From Clostridia bacterium (GTDB lineage Bacteria > Bacillota > Clostridia > Lachnospirales > Lachnospiraceae): a DNA stretch of 64,000 bases. Where the stretch lies: positions 1 through 64,000 of the forward strand of contig CAJTAT010000005.1 of NCBI GenBank assembly GCA_910574475.1, given 5' to 3'. Below, piece by piece: positions 26,267 to 35,438 of the stretch; positions within the stretch are counted from its first letter, which is position 1; each line of letters starts with the position of its first letter. The position numbers and the translations under genes were made by a program. Under the pieces are notes generated by a model. It did no database searches, had not been told where the DNA came from, and saw nothing but the letters and a program-made list of their open reading frames with translations.

Positions 26267-27334
26267 ATGGTAAAAGAAGAAAAATTGCGTGCATTGGATG
26301 CGGCACTGGGACAGATTGAAAAGCAGTTTGGAAAAGGCTCTGTGATGAAGCTGGGGGACAAGGGAGCTCATATGCAGATTGAGACTACGCCCACAGGCTG
26401 TCTGAGCCTGGACATGGCTCTGGGCCTGGGCGGAGTTCCCAAAGGAAGAATTATCGAGGTCTATGGGCCAGAATCAAGCGGTAAAACGACGGTTGCTCTG
26501 CATATGGTGGCAGAGGTTCAGAAGAGAGGTGGGATCGCAGGCTTCATTGACGCAGAGCACGCCCTGGATCCAGTCTATGCTAAAAATATTGGGGTAGATA
26601 TTGATAATCTATACATATCTCAGCCGGATAACGGTGAGCAGGCTCTGGAGATTACAGAGACCATGGTGCGCTCCGGCGCAGTGGATATTATTATTGTAGA
26701 CTCTGTGGCGGCACTGGTGCCCAAAGCAGAGATTGAGGGAGATATGGGAGATTCCCATGTGGGATTACAGGCACGTCTCATGTCTCAGGCCCTGAGAAAG
26801 TTGACAGCAGTTACAAGTAAGTCCAACTGTACGGTGATTTTTATCAATCAGCTTCGTGAAAAGATTGGCGTCATGTTCGGTAACCCGGAGACGACCACTG
26901 GTGGCCGGGCTCTGAAGTTCTATTCTTCCATTCGTCTGGATGTGCGCCGGGTGGAAACACTGAAGCAGGGCGGTGAGATGGTGGGCAACCGCACGAAGAT
27001 TAAAGTAGTGAAGAATAAGATTGCGCCGCCTTTTAAGGAAGCAGAATTTGACATTATGTTTGGGGAAGGTATTTCCCGTGAAGGAGATATTTTGGATCTG
27101 GCAGTCAATACAGGCGTTGTGAATAAGAGTGGGGCCTGGTATGCCTACAACGGCGAGAAGATTGGCCAGGGTCGTGAAAATGCCAAGACTTATTTGAGAC
27201 AGAATACAGCCGTGTGCAAGGAGATTGAAGAGAGAGTGCGAGAGGGCTTTGGTTTGGATTCGGCTGAGGTTTCCGAGGTAAAACCTGAAGAACCAGTGAA
27301 AGAAAAGAAAACAAAGGCGGTTACTGAAAAATAA
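26267..27334 (+). CDS. recA: Recombinase RecA
   Basis: A 355-residue RecA, the strand-exchange protein that also triggers LexA self-cleavage. Walker A is GPESSGKTT, Walker B is [12 protein letters not shown], and loop L2 holds [18 protein letters not shown]. The C-terminal tail is rich in Lys and Glu. The ATG at 26267 follows AAGGAG; an upstream in-frame extension to 26231 would pass through the leader. The stop overlaps recX by one base. Confidence 0.98.
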   Translation: MVKEEKLRALDAALGQIEKQFGKGSVMKLGDKGAHMQIETTPTGCLSLDMALGLGGVPKGRIIEVYGPESSGKTTVALHMVAEVQKRGGIAGFIDAEHALDPVYAKNIGVDIDNLYISQPDNGEQALEITETMVRSGAVDIIIVDSVAALVPKAEIEGDMGDSHVGLQARLMSQALRKLTAVTSKSNCTVIFINQLREKIGVMFGNPETTTGGRALKFYSSIRLDVRRVETLKQGGEMVGNRTKIKVVKNKIAPPFKEAEFDIMFGEGISREGDILDLAVNTGVVNKSGAWYAYNGEKIGQGRENAKTYLRQNTAVCKEIEERVREGFGLDSAEVSEVKPEEPVKEKKTKAVTEK

Positions 27335-27774
27335 TGGATGAAATAAAACGTGCAAAACACAGAGCTCTTTATTTACTGGAGCGATGTGACCGGACAGAAC
27401 AGGAGCTTCGGACCAAGCTTAGCCGTAATTATGAACCAGAGATTGTAGAGGAGGCCATTCGCTATGTGAAGCAGTACGACTACATTAACGATAAGCGGTA
27501 TGCCCTCAACTACCTGAAAAGCCGTGGCCAGGTAAAGAGCCGCCGTCAGGTAGAGCAGGAGCTTCTCTATAAGAAGGGGATTTCCCGTGATATATTGGAG
27601 GAGGCCAGCCAGGAGGCACAGCCTCAGGACGAGCGCCTTTTGATCCGCAGGTGGATGGAGAAAAAGAAAATCTGCCCTCAGGTGGCAACCCAGGAGGAAC
27701 TGCGGAAGTTTTATCTGTTTTTAATGAGACGAGGGTTTCAGAGCGAGGATATTCTGAGTGAATTTCACGAATGA
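27334..27774 (+). CDS. recX: RecA regulator RecX
   Basis: A 146-residue RecX protein, which inhibits RecA filament growth. Family features are ALYLLERCDRTEQELRTKL near the N-terminus, YVKQYDYINDKRYALNYL and GISRDILEEA; the repeats are three-helix modules. Its ATG overlaps the recA stop in TAATG, indicating coupling. It is of normal to short length for the family. Confidence 0.92.
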   Translation: MDEIKRAKHRALYLLERCDRTEQELRTKLSRNYEPEIVEEAIRYVKQYDYINDKRYALNYLKSRGQVKSRRQVEQELLYKKGISRDILEEASQEAQPQDERLLIRRWMEKKKICPQVATQEELRKFYLFLMRRGFQSEDILSEFHE

Positions 27775-27797
27775 TAGTGAAAAATTGGAAGTTTGCT

Positions 27798-27826
27798 TGA
27801 CATAATGTAAAAATCAGTATAAAATT
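27798..27826 (+). promoter_or_regulatory. rny promoter
   Basis: TTGACA (27798-27803), 17 bases and TAAAAT (27821-27826) form a near-consensus vegetative promoter 47 bases before the rny start codon. It lies just downstream of recX. Confidence 0.75.
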
Positions 27827-27873
27827 TAAATGTTGTATTCTGTACAATGAAAATTATATAAGGAGGTGCTCCT

Positions 27874-29415
27874 GTGCCGTTTATTATTCCGATAATAGTT
27901 GCACTTGTGTCTATTGTAGTAACTGCCCTTGTGACGGTCTATGTGCGTAAGTCAATGATAGAAAAGAGAGTTGGCAACGCTGAGGAAAAAGCAAGGGAAA
28001 TAATAGATGACGCATTAAAAGTAGCAGAACGCTCCAAGAGGGAAGCTTTGTTGGAAGCGAAGGAAGAATCGCTGAAGACGAAGAATGAGTTGGAGAAAGA
28101 GACAAAGGAGCGCAGAGCAGAGCTTCAACGTTATGAGCGCAGAGTTTTATCCAAAGAGGAAACTTTGGACAAAAAAGCAGATGCGCTGGAGCGACGTGAG
28201 GCAAGCTATGCGGCAAAGGAAGAGAAGCTGGCAAAGCAAAGTGCTGAGCTGGATCAACTTCAGGCAAAAAGAGTGCAGGAACTGGAACGAATCTCTGGTT
28301 TAACCTCCGATCAAGCAAAAGATTATTTATTAAAGACTGTTGAAGACGAAGTAAAACATGAGACTGCTGTGCTGGTCAAGGAACTTGAGAGCAGAGCAAA
28401 AGAAGAAGCCGAGAAAAAGGCGAAGGAATATGTAGTAACAGCGATTCAGAAGTGTGCTGCGGATCATGTGGCAGAGACGACGATTTCTGTTGTTCAGCTT
28501 CCTAACGATGAGATGAAAGGCAGAATCATCGGTAGAGAGGGACGAAATATTCGGACCTTGGAGACCATGACTGGTATTGACTTGATTATTGATGATACAC
28601 CAGAAGCAGTCATCTTGTCAGGATTTGATCCGATCCGCCGCGAAGTGGCAAGGATTGCGTTGGAAAAACTGATTGTCGATGGCCGTATTCATCCGGCCCG
28701 CATCGAGGAGATGGTTGAAAAAGCGCAGAAAGAAGTAGAAGTAATGATTCGTGAGGAGGGTGAATCTGCCACTCTGGAGGTTGGCGTCCATGGAATCCAT
28801 CCAGAATTGGTAAAACTCCTCGGAAGAATGAAATTCAGGACCAGCTATGGTCAGAATGCTCTAAAACATTCTATCGAAGTTGCACACCTGGCAGGTTTGC
28901 TGGCAGGCGAAATTGGTGTGGATATTCGACTGGCGAAGAGAGCAGGACTTTTACATGATATCGGTAAATCTATCGACCACGAGGTAGAGGGATCACATAT
29001 TCAAATTGGCGCTGACTTATGTAAGAAATACAAAGAGTCGGCTATTGTTGTCAATGCAGTAGAGTCGCATCATGGAGATACGGAGGCCACTTCTCTGATT
29101 GCCTGTCTGGTACAAGCGGCAGATACGATTTCAGCCGCACGTCCAGGCGCAAGAAGAGAGACCTTGGAGACGTATACCAATCGGTTAAAACAGTTAGAGG
29201 ATATCGCCAACGGATTTAAGGGCGTAGACAAGTCTTTTGCTATTCAGGCAGGTAGGGAGATTCGAGTCATGGTAGTTCCAGATCAGATTGACGATGCTAC
29301 TATGATATTGTTGGCGAGGGATATTTCCAAGCAGATTGAAGCTGAATTGGAGTATCCAGGCCAGATCAAAGTAAATGTCATCCGTGAGAGCAGGGTGACA
29401 GATTATGCGAAGTAG
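27874..29415 (+). CDS. rny: Ribonuclease Y
   Basis: A 513-residue membrane-anchored endoribonuclease that begins mRNA decay in Firmicutes. An N-terminal transmembrane helix (about 2-22) is followed by a long charged coiled coil (about 25-150). A KH domain with [15 protein letters not shown] (about 212-226) precedes an HD domain with [12 protein letters not shown] and SHHGD. The GTG start has AAGGAGG. Length and order of domains are typical. It has its own promoter after recX. Confidence 0.96.
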   Translation: MPFIIPIIVALVSIVVTALVTVYVRKSMIEKRVGNAEEKAREIIDDALKVAERSKREALLEAKEESLKTKNELEKETKERRAELQRYERRVLSKEETLDKKADALERREASYAAKEEKLAKQSAELDQLQAKRVQELERISGLTSDQAKDYLLKTVEDEVKHETAVLVKELESRAKEEAEKKAKEYVVTAIQKCAADHVAETTISVVQLPNDEMKGRIIGREGRNIRTLETMTGIDLIIDDTPEAVILSGFDPIRREVARIALEKLIVDGRIHPARIEEMVEKAQKEVEVMIREEGESATLEVGVHGIHPELVKLLGRMKFRTSYGQNALKHSIEVAHLAGLLAGEIGVDIRLAKRAGLLHDIGKSIDHEVEGSHIQIGADLCKKYKESAIVVNAVESHHGDTEATSLIACLVQAADTISAARPGARRETLETYTNRLKQLEDIANGFKGVDKSFAIQAGREIRVMVVPDQIDDATMILLARDISKQIEAELEYPGQIKVNVIRESRVTDYAK

Positions 29416-29501
29416 GATATCAAAGGGGATGCTGCAGTGCAGTGTCCTCTTTTTGACTATTTAGTCCCTCATATACTGGACAGCCAGAATGTAACTTTCA
29501 A

Positions 29502-29661
29502 TAGTCCAGCTAAGAAATATTGTCAAGAGAGGGTAAAGTCGCAAAGGCGCACGAGAGGAACTTTCATGAGATCATTTTCGAATGAAAGTTTCTCTCAGCA
29601 GGTGTGTGCTGAAGTGACTTTACCCTTCAGTGCCGTCGCGCAGCGACTTTAAATTAGGAGG
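29502..29661 (+). repeat. Dispersed structured repeat, copy 1, upstream of proC
   Basis: The copy starts TAGTCCAGCTAAGAAATA (29502-29519) and ends in AGGAGG (29656-29661), the ribosome site of proC. Nested stems are GGTAAAGTC/GACTTTACC (29532-29540, 29616-29624), GGCGCAC/GTGTGCT with two G-U pairs (29546-29552, 29604-29610), and a 15-bp stem with one mismatch (29553-29567, 29582-29596). A final hairpin is GTCGC-GCA-GCGAC (29635-29647). Stem changes relative to the copy at 59884-60060 are compensatory. Its segment 29520-29535 equals the right end of the MITE at 48475-48749. Confidence 0.8.
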
Positions 29662-29666
29662 AAAAA

Positions 29667-30464
29667 ATGGCAGAAATAGGATTTATTGGAATGGGAAATA
29701 TGGGCTATGCACTATTAAAGGGCGTATTAAAAAGATTTCCCGCAGAATCAATTATCTTTACGTCAAAGACAGACAAGACAAGACAAAAGGTGTTTCTGGA
29801 GACTCAAGTGGAATATACGCAGTCAAATGCCGAGTGTGCAAATGCCTGCAAATATGTAATTCTTGCAGTAAAACCCCAGTATTACCCCACTGTACTCAAA
29901 CAGATTCGCTATGCAGTGACAGAAGACCATGTGGTGATCTCTCTGGCTCCGGGGATTACTATTAAATCATTGAAAGAATCTTTAGGATCGGATCGCAGGA
30001 TTGTTCGCGCCATGCCTAATACGCCAGCACTTATCGGCGAGGGTATGACTGGATTAAGTTACCGACAGGAGGAATTATTGCCGGAGGAGCTGGATATGGT
30101 ACATAAAATATTTGGGTCCGTTGGAAAATATATGGATGTAGAAGAACAACTTATGAGCGCTGTGGTCTGTGCCAGCGGAAGCTCTCCAGCCTTTGTATAC
30201 CAGTTTATTGAGGCTTTGGCTGACGGTGCAGTCAAATACGGACTTTCCCGGGAGCAAGCCTATACCTTTACTGCTCAGGCTGTGCTCGGAGCGGCTAAGA
30301 TGGTGCTAAATACAGGGGAACATCCGGCTGTGTTGAAAGATCGGGTGTGTTCTCCTGGGGGGACGACCATTGCTGGTGTAGCAGCCCTGGAGGATGCAGG
30401 GATGCGCAGTGCAATTCTGAAAGCTTGTGACGCTTGCTATGATAGGGCAGAATCCATAAAATAA
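29667..30464 (+). CDS. proC: Pyrroline-5-carboxylate reductase
   Basis: A 265-residue NAD(P)H-dependent reductase making proline from pyrroline-5-carboxylate. The nucleotide motif is GFIGMGNMGYALLKG and the middle has VILAVKPQY and RAMPNTPALIGEG. The C-terminal catalytic region includes SSPAFVYQFIEALADGA and VCSPGGTTIAG. AGGAGG lies six bases before the ATG and is supplied by the repeat element. A hairpin that doubles as the next gene's ribosome site follows. Confidence 0.96.
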   Translation: MAEIGFIGMGNMGYALLKGVLKRFPAESIIFTSKTDKTRQKVFLETQVEYTQSNAECANACKYVILAVKPQYYPTVLKQIRYAVTEDHVVISLAPGITIKSLKESLGSDRRIVRAMPNTPALIGEGMTGLSYRQEELLPEELDMVHKIFGSVGKYMDVEEQLMSAVVCASGSSPAFVYQFIEALADGAVKYGLSREQAYTFTAQAVLGAAKMVLNTGEHPAVLKDRVCSPGGTTIAGVAALEDAGMRSAILKACDACYDRAESIK

Positions 30465-30495
30465 TTTTCGGAGTTTATCAGGTATGGAACGGGAT

Positions 30496-30532
30496 AACCT
30501 CTCATACATTGATTAATGTATGGGAGGTTTTT
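30496..30532 (+). terminator. Terminator hairpin that contains the spoIIM ribosome site
   Basis: A 14-bp stem (30496-30509 pairing with 30516-30529, one G-U pair) with a six-base loop ends in TTTTT, three bases before the spoIIM ATG at 30533. The GGGAGG Shine-Dalgarno sequence is inside the right arm. The same element could therefore stop proC read-through and hide the spoIIM ribosome site on any read-through mRNA. Confidence 0.75.
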
Positions 30533-31216
30533 ATGAATAAATTAATTGATCGTGTGAATCTCGTCCGTTCCAGAGTGATCCGTCCCAAAGTAATGCAAAC
30601 CAAGGGCTACCAATTTCGTACAGGGAAAAAGAAGGTACATTTACAGGATAAAAATCTGTTCTTAACAATATTTCTTTCAGGATTTGTCATTGGGGTTATG
30701 TACATAACAGTGTTTGGAAAAGCGGCTGTCCATAGTACAACCTTAATGAGCGACTATTTTTTTTCTAAGTATCAACATATGGGGTATGCGTCGGAAGAGC
30801 TTTTCCTTTACACATTAAAAGCTAGGCTTTCTACATTTACCATGCTCTGGCTGACGGGCCTTACAGTGCTGGGAACCGTCGTGGCCTATGGATATTTATT
30901 TTGGATAGGAGCAGCCCTAGGCATTACGATTACCACGGCAGCCATGAAAATGGGAATACAGGGGATTATTTTGTGTATTGTAAGCGGTTTGCCCCATTTT
31001 GTTCTTTATGTCCCTGTGGGCTGCTGGATCTTGAAAAAAATCTGCGAAATGTCAGGTAGCCGGGAGGTAAAAGTACGCCAGTGGAATGGAAGCAAGCGCC
31101 TATTTTATTCCTACCTATTTGTCTGGTTGATTGGCGCTCTGCTCTTTTTTATAGGCGTTTTTCTTGAAAGCTATGTAAATCCCTTCTTTTTGAAAACTTT
31201 TTTGAAAAAATTTTGA
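30533..31216 (+). CDS. spoIIM: Stage II sporulation protein M
   Basis: A 227-residue membrane protein of the SpoIIM family, part of the SpoIIDMP machine that drives engulfment of the forespore. About five hydrophobic segments follow a basic cytoplasmic N-terminus. The family residues FLSGFVIGVMYITVF, LPHFVLYVPVG and the C-terminal FIGVFLESYVNPFF are present. It sits before xerD, a common clostridial order. It supports sporulation capacity in the lineage. Confidence 0.88.
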   Translation: MNKLIDRVNLVRSRVIRPKVMQTKGYQFRTGKKKVHLQDKNLFLTIFLSGFVIGVMYITVFGKAAVHSTTLMSDYFFSKYQHMGYASEELFLYTLKARLSTFTMLWLTGLTVLGTVVAYGYLFWIGAALGITITTAAMKMGIQGIILCIVSGLPHFVLYVPVGCWILKKICEMSGSREVKVRQWNGSKRLFYSYLFVWLIGALLFFIGVFLESYVNPFFLKTFLKKF

Positions 31217-31420
31217 AAATTTTTTATTTAAAAGTTTACAATATTTGGTGGTTGTCGAAAAATAGGGAAACCAGATATTGTAGAACTTTCAAAACCCTTG
31301 ATTTTTTTGGAATTTGCCGTAAAAAATGACCATTGCTTTTCTTGCTTTTTGTTACTATAATGTTAAGCATAGTGGGTGTAAGTAGCATATTTTCGCAACA
31401 ATTTGAGGGGCAAGTGGTTT
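31217..31420 (+). promoter_or_regulatory. AT-rich gap between spoIIM and xerD
   Basis: About 200 bases without a gene. T-rich sequence follows spoIIM, and a TACTATAATG-like -10 lies near 31352-31361 with no clear -35. GAGGGG at 31405-31410 serves xerD. I see no riboswitch or repeat here. Confidence 0.35.
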
Positions 31421-32293
31421 ATGGAACAAGAGATTAAAGGATTTGTGTCTTATTTGCATGATGTAAAGAAGACATCAAAGAATACAGAGCTTTCTTATCA
31501 GAGAGACCTGGTAAAGATGATGCGTTTCCTGCAGGAACAAAAGATAGAGAAAGCAGTATATGTAACAGAGACAAATTTAAATTCCTATATATTGGACTTG
31601 GAAAAGAATGGTATGTCAGCGGCCACTGTGTCTCGTAATATTGCTTCTATGAAAGCGTTTTATCTGTATATGTTAAAAAATGGAGAAATTGCGAAAGATC
31701 CGGCAGAGAACTTAAAAGCACCCAAGGTAAAGAAGAAAGTACCGGATATATTGTCTGTGGCGGACATGGCAAAGCTTTTAGAGCAGCCAGGCAATCGAAC
31801 GCCTAAGGGACTGCGGGATCGGGCCATGCTGGAGCTTTTGTATGCAACGGGGATTCGTGTGACTGAATTGATTTCCTTGAAGGTAGAAGATATTAATTGG
31901 AAGCTGGACTATATTGTATGCCGTGATCGAAACAGAGAGCGAATCATTCCCTTTGGATCCAAAGCAAGGGACGCGCTAGAGAAATATATGAAGTATGCCA
32001 GACAGGAGCTTGTGGGCGACAAAGAATGTAATATGTTATTTCCCAACTGTTCCGGTGAAAGCATGAGTCGCCAGGGCTTTTGGAAATTGTTGAAGCAGTA
32101 TGTGAGGCAGGCAGGAATTGAGATGGAGATTACGCCCCATACTCTGCGCCATTCTTTCGCAGCACATTTGGTAGACAATGGAGCAGATTTGCACACTGTA
32201 CAGGAGATGTTGGGACATTCTGATATTTCCACTACAATGATGTATACAGCCCGGGCCAGAGAAGTCTATGTAAAAACACATCCGAGAGGGTAA
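31421..32293 (+). CDS. xerD: Tyrosine recombinase XerD
   Basis: A 290-residue tyrosine recombinase that resolves chromosome dimers at dif. The N-terminal core-binding SAM-like domain (about 1-90) precedes a catalytic domain. The latter has the arginine in ATGIRVTELISL, then TPHTLRHSFAAHL with the HxxR motif, LGHSDISTTMMY with the nucleophile Tyr, and a YVKTHPRG tail. It is a chromosomal Xer rather than an element integrase, judging by the spoIIM neighbour and length. ATG at 31421 follows GAGGGG. Confidence 0.9.
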   Translation: MEQEIKGFVSYLHDVKKTSKNTELSYQRDLVKMMRFLQEQKIEKAVYVTETNLNSYILDLEKNGMSAATVSRNIASMKAFYLYMLKNGEIAKDPAENLKAPKVKKKVPDILSVADMAKLLEQPGNRTPKGLRDRAMLELLYATGIRVTELISLKVEDINWKLDYIVCRDRNRERIIPFGSKARDALEKYMKYARQELVGDKECNMLFPNCSGESMSRQGFWKLLKQYVRQAGIEMEITPHTLRHSFAAHLVDNGADLHTVQEMLGHSDISTTMMYTARAREVYVKTHPRG

Positions 32294-32298
32294 ATTTT

Positions 32299-32342
32299 AG
32301 GGTTTACACAGGAAATAATATCTTGTGTAAACCCTCTTTTTG
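32299..32342. terminator. Terminator after xerD
   Basis: A perfect 12-bp stem, AGGGTTTACACA (32299-32310) with TGTGTAAACCCT (32324-32335), followed by CTTTTTG. It ends xerD transcription and can also protect against read-through from the convergent aroF. Confidence 0.85.
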
Positions 32343-32350
32343 CGCTGGGC

Positions 32351-33379
32351 TTAGCACCGCTCTGCAATCTCGTACAGCAGCCGCTTCGAATCTCCCCAAC
32401 CTAGACAGGGGTCCGTGATAGACTTTCCATAAATATGGTCATGAATTCCCTGGCAACCCTCTTCAATATAACTTTCAATCATAACGCCTTTTACAAGACG
32501 GCGGATATCATTGGAGCAGGTACGACTGTGAAGGACTTCTTTCACGATTCGTATTTGTTCCTTATACTGTTTGTTTGAATTGCTGTGGTTGGAGTCTACA
32601 ATGCAGGCTGGATTTTTCAAATCTCTTGCATGGTAAAGCTCTAACAGGGTCTGTAAATCTTCGTAGTGGTAATTGGGCAGAGAGACACCACGTTTGTTGA
32701 CAGCTCCCCGAAGAACCGTGTGGGTCAGATCATTTCCAGTGGTCTCAACTTCATATCCCCGATAGATAAAAGAATGACCCTGCTGAGCTGCCACTACAGA
32801 ATTCAGCATTACAGTGAAATCCCCGCTGGTAGGATTTTTCATTCCAGTAGGCACATCTATACCGCTGGCTACCAGGCGATGTTGCTGGTTCTCCACAGAA
32901 CGGGCGCCAATGGCGATATAGGAGAGAAAGTCCATGACATAACGCAGATTTTCTGGGTAGAGCATTTCGTCTGCAGCCGTTAACCCTGTCTCTTCAATAG
33001 CCCGAATATGCATATGGCGAAGGGCAATGATTCCGGCAAGGGGATCTGGCTTCTTCTCCGGGTCAGGCTGATGCATAATACCCTTGTAGCCTTCTCCTGT
33101 GGTGCGGGGCTTGTTTGTATAGATGCGGGGGATAATAATGACCTTGTCTCTGACTTTCTCCTGGATGGGGACAAGGCGACGCACGTAATCACAGACGGCT
33201 TCTTCGTTGTCCGCAGAGCAAGGGCCAATCATAACAATAAATTTATCTGACTCTCCGGTAAATACTTTTTTGATCTCTTCGTCCCGCTCTTGTTTTATCT
33301 TAGCTACACGTGAGGGAACTGGATAGAGCTTACGTGTTTCCTCCGGCGTGGGCAGCTTCTGTATAAATTCTAATCCCAT
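32351..33379 (-). CDS. aroF: 3-deoxy-7-phosphoheptulonate (DAHP) synthase
   Basis: A 342-residue class I DAHP synthase that joins phosphoenolpyruvate and erythrose-4-phosphate at the entry of the shikimate pathway. Motifs include MIGPCSADNEEAV, IIPRIYTNKPRTTGEGYKG, SIAIGARS-like AIGARSVENQQHR, and VDSNHSNSNKQ. The length fits the E. coli AroG/F/H type. The start ATG at 33379 has GGAG upstream. It is monocistronic and convergent with xerD. Confidence 0.94.
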   Translation of the reverse strand: MGLEFIQKLPTPEETRKLYPVPSRVAKIKQERDEEIKKVFTGESDKFIVMIGPCSADNEEAVCDYVRRLVPIQEKVRDKVIIIPRIYTNKPRTTGEGYKGIMHQPDPEKKPDPLAGIIALRHMHIRAIEETGLTAADEMLYPENLRYVMDFLSYIAIGARSVENQQHRLVASGIDVPTGMKNPTSGDFTVMLNSVVAAQQGHSFIYRGYEVETTGNDLTHTVLRGAVNKRGVSLPNYHYEDLQTLLELYHARDLKNPACIVDSNHSNSNKQYKEQIRIVKEVLHSRTCSNDIRRLVKGVMIESYIEEGCQGIHDHIYGKSITDPCLGWGDSKRLLYEIAERC

Positions 33380-33488
33380 GTTTCATACTCCTCAATTCTT
33401 CTGTCTTTTACATCTGTTTGTCTTTCGGCTTTAATCATAATACAGATTTTCGTTCTTGACAAGAGCGGGTATGGTTTTGACTAAACTC

Positions 33489-34808
33489 TTAAGTAAGGTA
33501 TTTTTTCAAAGCATTTACATTTAAAAGTGCGACGAAAAGCTGGTTGGCCAGAAGGCCCCACAAATATCCCTGGATTCCAAAGTGGGGAACGAAAGACAGT
33601 ATAAATAAAATACGAATCAAAATCCCCGTTAAGTTGTTGATGAATCCTATAGAAGTTTTTCCCAATCCATTTAAAATACTGTGCAACGTCCCATTTAGAT
33701 ACAGGAAGGGACAGATCCAGGCCAGAGTAATAATGAAATCGCCGGCCATGGAGCTTTTGAAAAAGAACGTTCCTAGAAACTTGCCAGTCAACAGGAAAAA
33801 GAGAGTACAAGCTGTTCCCAGAGTGAGACAGTAGGTCAGAGTCTTTCGGATAGTCCGGCTGATTTGAGCCCGATCCCCGGATGCCTGGGATTCGGATACG
33901 GAGGGAAGCAGCATGACGGACACAGAGTTAGTCAGGACACTTGGAAATAATATAAAAGCCATCGCCATACCTGTGAGAGTTCCGTACACACTCAAAGCCT
34001 TCTCTGTATCCAGACCATATTGTTGCAAAGTAAATGGCAGCAAGATTGCCTCTACACTGCTCAACAGGTTGATGCAGATACGATTGGCGCTGACGGGGAT
34101 TGCAAGAAACAGTATTTTTTTTGTAAAAAGCCTTACAGGAAATTCCTGCTGTTTTTTCTGCTTTTTTGTGAATCGTTCAGCAGATATGGAGAAAAGGCTG
34201 AATACCATGGAAGCAAATTCTCCCAGTACAAGACCTATGACGGCAGCGACCGGGGTCAGAACCCGACCTTCTTCCAGACTTACCTGGTAGATAATGTACA
34301 CAGCCGTCACCCGAACAAGCTGCTCAAACAGTTGCGCCATGGCAGGAACGGCTGTTTTTTGAAGGCCATAGTAATAGCCGCTGATACAGGAATGGCATGC
34401 ACCAAAGGGCACAGTCAGAGACATGATTCTCAAGAGCTGGATGCAGCGTTTTTCATGTAAGATATTTACAGCGATAAATTCTGCATTTGTGTAGAGAAAA
34501 AAGGTGGTGAGCAGTGAAAGAAACAATGAAATGCTGAGACCTATCCAGAGAATGGAACGGGCATGTCTTCGGTTCCCCCGGGCAGATTCGCCAGATACAA
34601 AGCGTGATATGGCAATTTCCACTCCTGATGTGGTGAGCGCATAGCAAATCCCGTAAATGGGAAAAATCATTTGGTAAATACCAATTCCCTCAGCACCGAT
34701 GGTTCGACTCAGGAATATCTTATAGAAGAAGCCAATGAAGCGACTGGCAATCCCTGTAATAGTGAGAATTAGAGTTCCGGCAATCAGAGGATGCTTTTTT
34801 TTATTCAT
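33489..34808 (-). CDS. SpoVB/MurJ-family polysaccharide flippase
   Basis: A 439-residue multi-pass membrane protein (about 12-14 helices) of the MOP/PST flippase group, closest in look to SpoVB. The N-terminus LILTITGIASRFIGFFYKI and GIGIYQMIFPIYGICYALTT are typical of that subgroup. It should move a lipid-linked glycan across the membrane, in spore cortex or wall synthesis. The start is uncertain; ATG at 34808 (MNKKKHP) is used, with a TTG four codons earlier as alternative. It is divergent from iscR. Confidence 0.85.
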   Translation of the reverse strand: MNKKKHPLIAGTLILTITGIASRFIGFFYKIFLSRTIGAEGIGIYQMIFPIYGICYALTTSGVEIAISRFVSGESARGNRRHARSILWIGLSISLFLSLLTTFFLYTNAEFIAVNILHEKRCIQLLRIMSLTVPFGACHSCISGYYYGLQKTAVPAMAQLFEQLVRVTAVYIIYQVSLEEGRVLTPVAAVIGLVLGEFASMVFSLFSISAERFTKKQKKQQEFPVRLFTKKILFLAIPVSANRICINLLSSVEAILLPFTLQQYGLDTEKALSVYGTLTGMAMAFILFPSVLTNSVSVMLLPSVSESQASGDRAQISRTIRKTLTYCLTLGTACTLFFLLTGKFLGTFFFKSSMAGDFIITLAWICPFLYLNGTLHSILNGLGKTSIGFINNLTGILIRILFILSFVPHFGIQGYLWGLLANQLFVALLNVNALKKYLT

Positions 34809-34858
34809 AAGAAAAGCCAATTCCTATGTTTTTCTTTTAATATATTCCAGAAAAATGC

Positions 34859-34919
34859 TTGACAGAACTGGCACATAGTGGTATCATCAAAAAGAAATCC
34901 GAGCAAAATGGTCGGATTT
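34859..34919 (+). promoter_or_regulatory. iscR promoter and inverted repeat
   Basis: TTGACA (34859-34864), 17 bases and TATCAT (34882-34887) form the promoter. An inverted repeat AAATCCGA (34895-34902) / TCGGATTT (34912-34919) begins eight bases after the -10. It is placed like an operator for autorepression by IscR, or it could act as a leader hairpin. Confidence 0.65.
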
Positions 34920-34966
34920 AAACAGAGAAATTTATATTTATATGTCATAGATGGAGAGGTGATAGC

Positions 34967-35425
34967 ATGAAATTGTCAACAAAGGGAAGATATGGACTTC
35001 GCGCATTGATTGATTTGGCTCTGTATAGTGAAAATGAGACAGTTTCTATTGCAAGCATTTCTGCAAGACAGAATATATCGGAGAGTTATCTGGAGCAGCT
35101 TATAGCAAAGCTGCGCAAAGCAGGTTTAGTGACCAGCGTACGTGGCGCTGGTGGGGGATACCGGCTGGCAAAGCCAGCGACGGAGATTTCTGTAGGAGAT
35201 ATCTTAAGAGCCCTGGAGGGTAGTTTAGATCCGGTGGAATGTCCGGGGCTAAAAGAGGAGAGCGGATGTGATGGCGCAGAATTTTGCGTGACCAAGTATG
35301 TCTGGCAGCGGATTAATGACAGTATCAACCAGACAGTGGATGAGATAAAATTGGATCAACTGCTGGAAGAGAGCAAAAATGTCAGGGATACAGCAGGGAC
35401 AGTTGGCTCTTGTTGTACGAATTAG
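34967..35425 (+). CDS. iscR: Rrf2-family Fe-S regulator, IscR-like
   Basis: A 152-residue Rrf2 winged-helix regulator. The N-terminal LSTKGRYGLRALIDLA and the helix IASISARQNISESYLEQL are typical, as is the wing VRGAGGGYRLAKP. Three cysteines (ECPGL, SGCDG, EFCVT, about residues 91-107) probably bind a [2Fe-2S] cluster. It heads iscR-iscS-iscU and most likely adjusts Fe-S assembly to demand. Its end lies 13 bases before iscS. A further CC pair near the C-terminus (GSCCTN) is unusual, and its role is unknown. Confidence 0.9.
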   Translation: MKLSTKGRYGLRALIDLALYSENETVSIASISARQNISESYLEQLIAKLRKAGLVTSVRGAGGGYRLAKPATEISVGDILRALEGSLDPVECPGLKEESGCDGAEFCVTKYVWQRINDSINQTVDEIKLDQLLEESKNVRDTAGTVGSCCTN

Positions 35426-35438
35426 GAGGGGACATCGT

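Noticed and set aside
33454..33474. Second MITE end (CTTGACAAGAGCGGGTATGG) between aroF and the flippase
   Set aside because: The match to the MITE terminus is partial, has no partner inverted repeat nearby and is within chance for such a short word.
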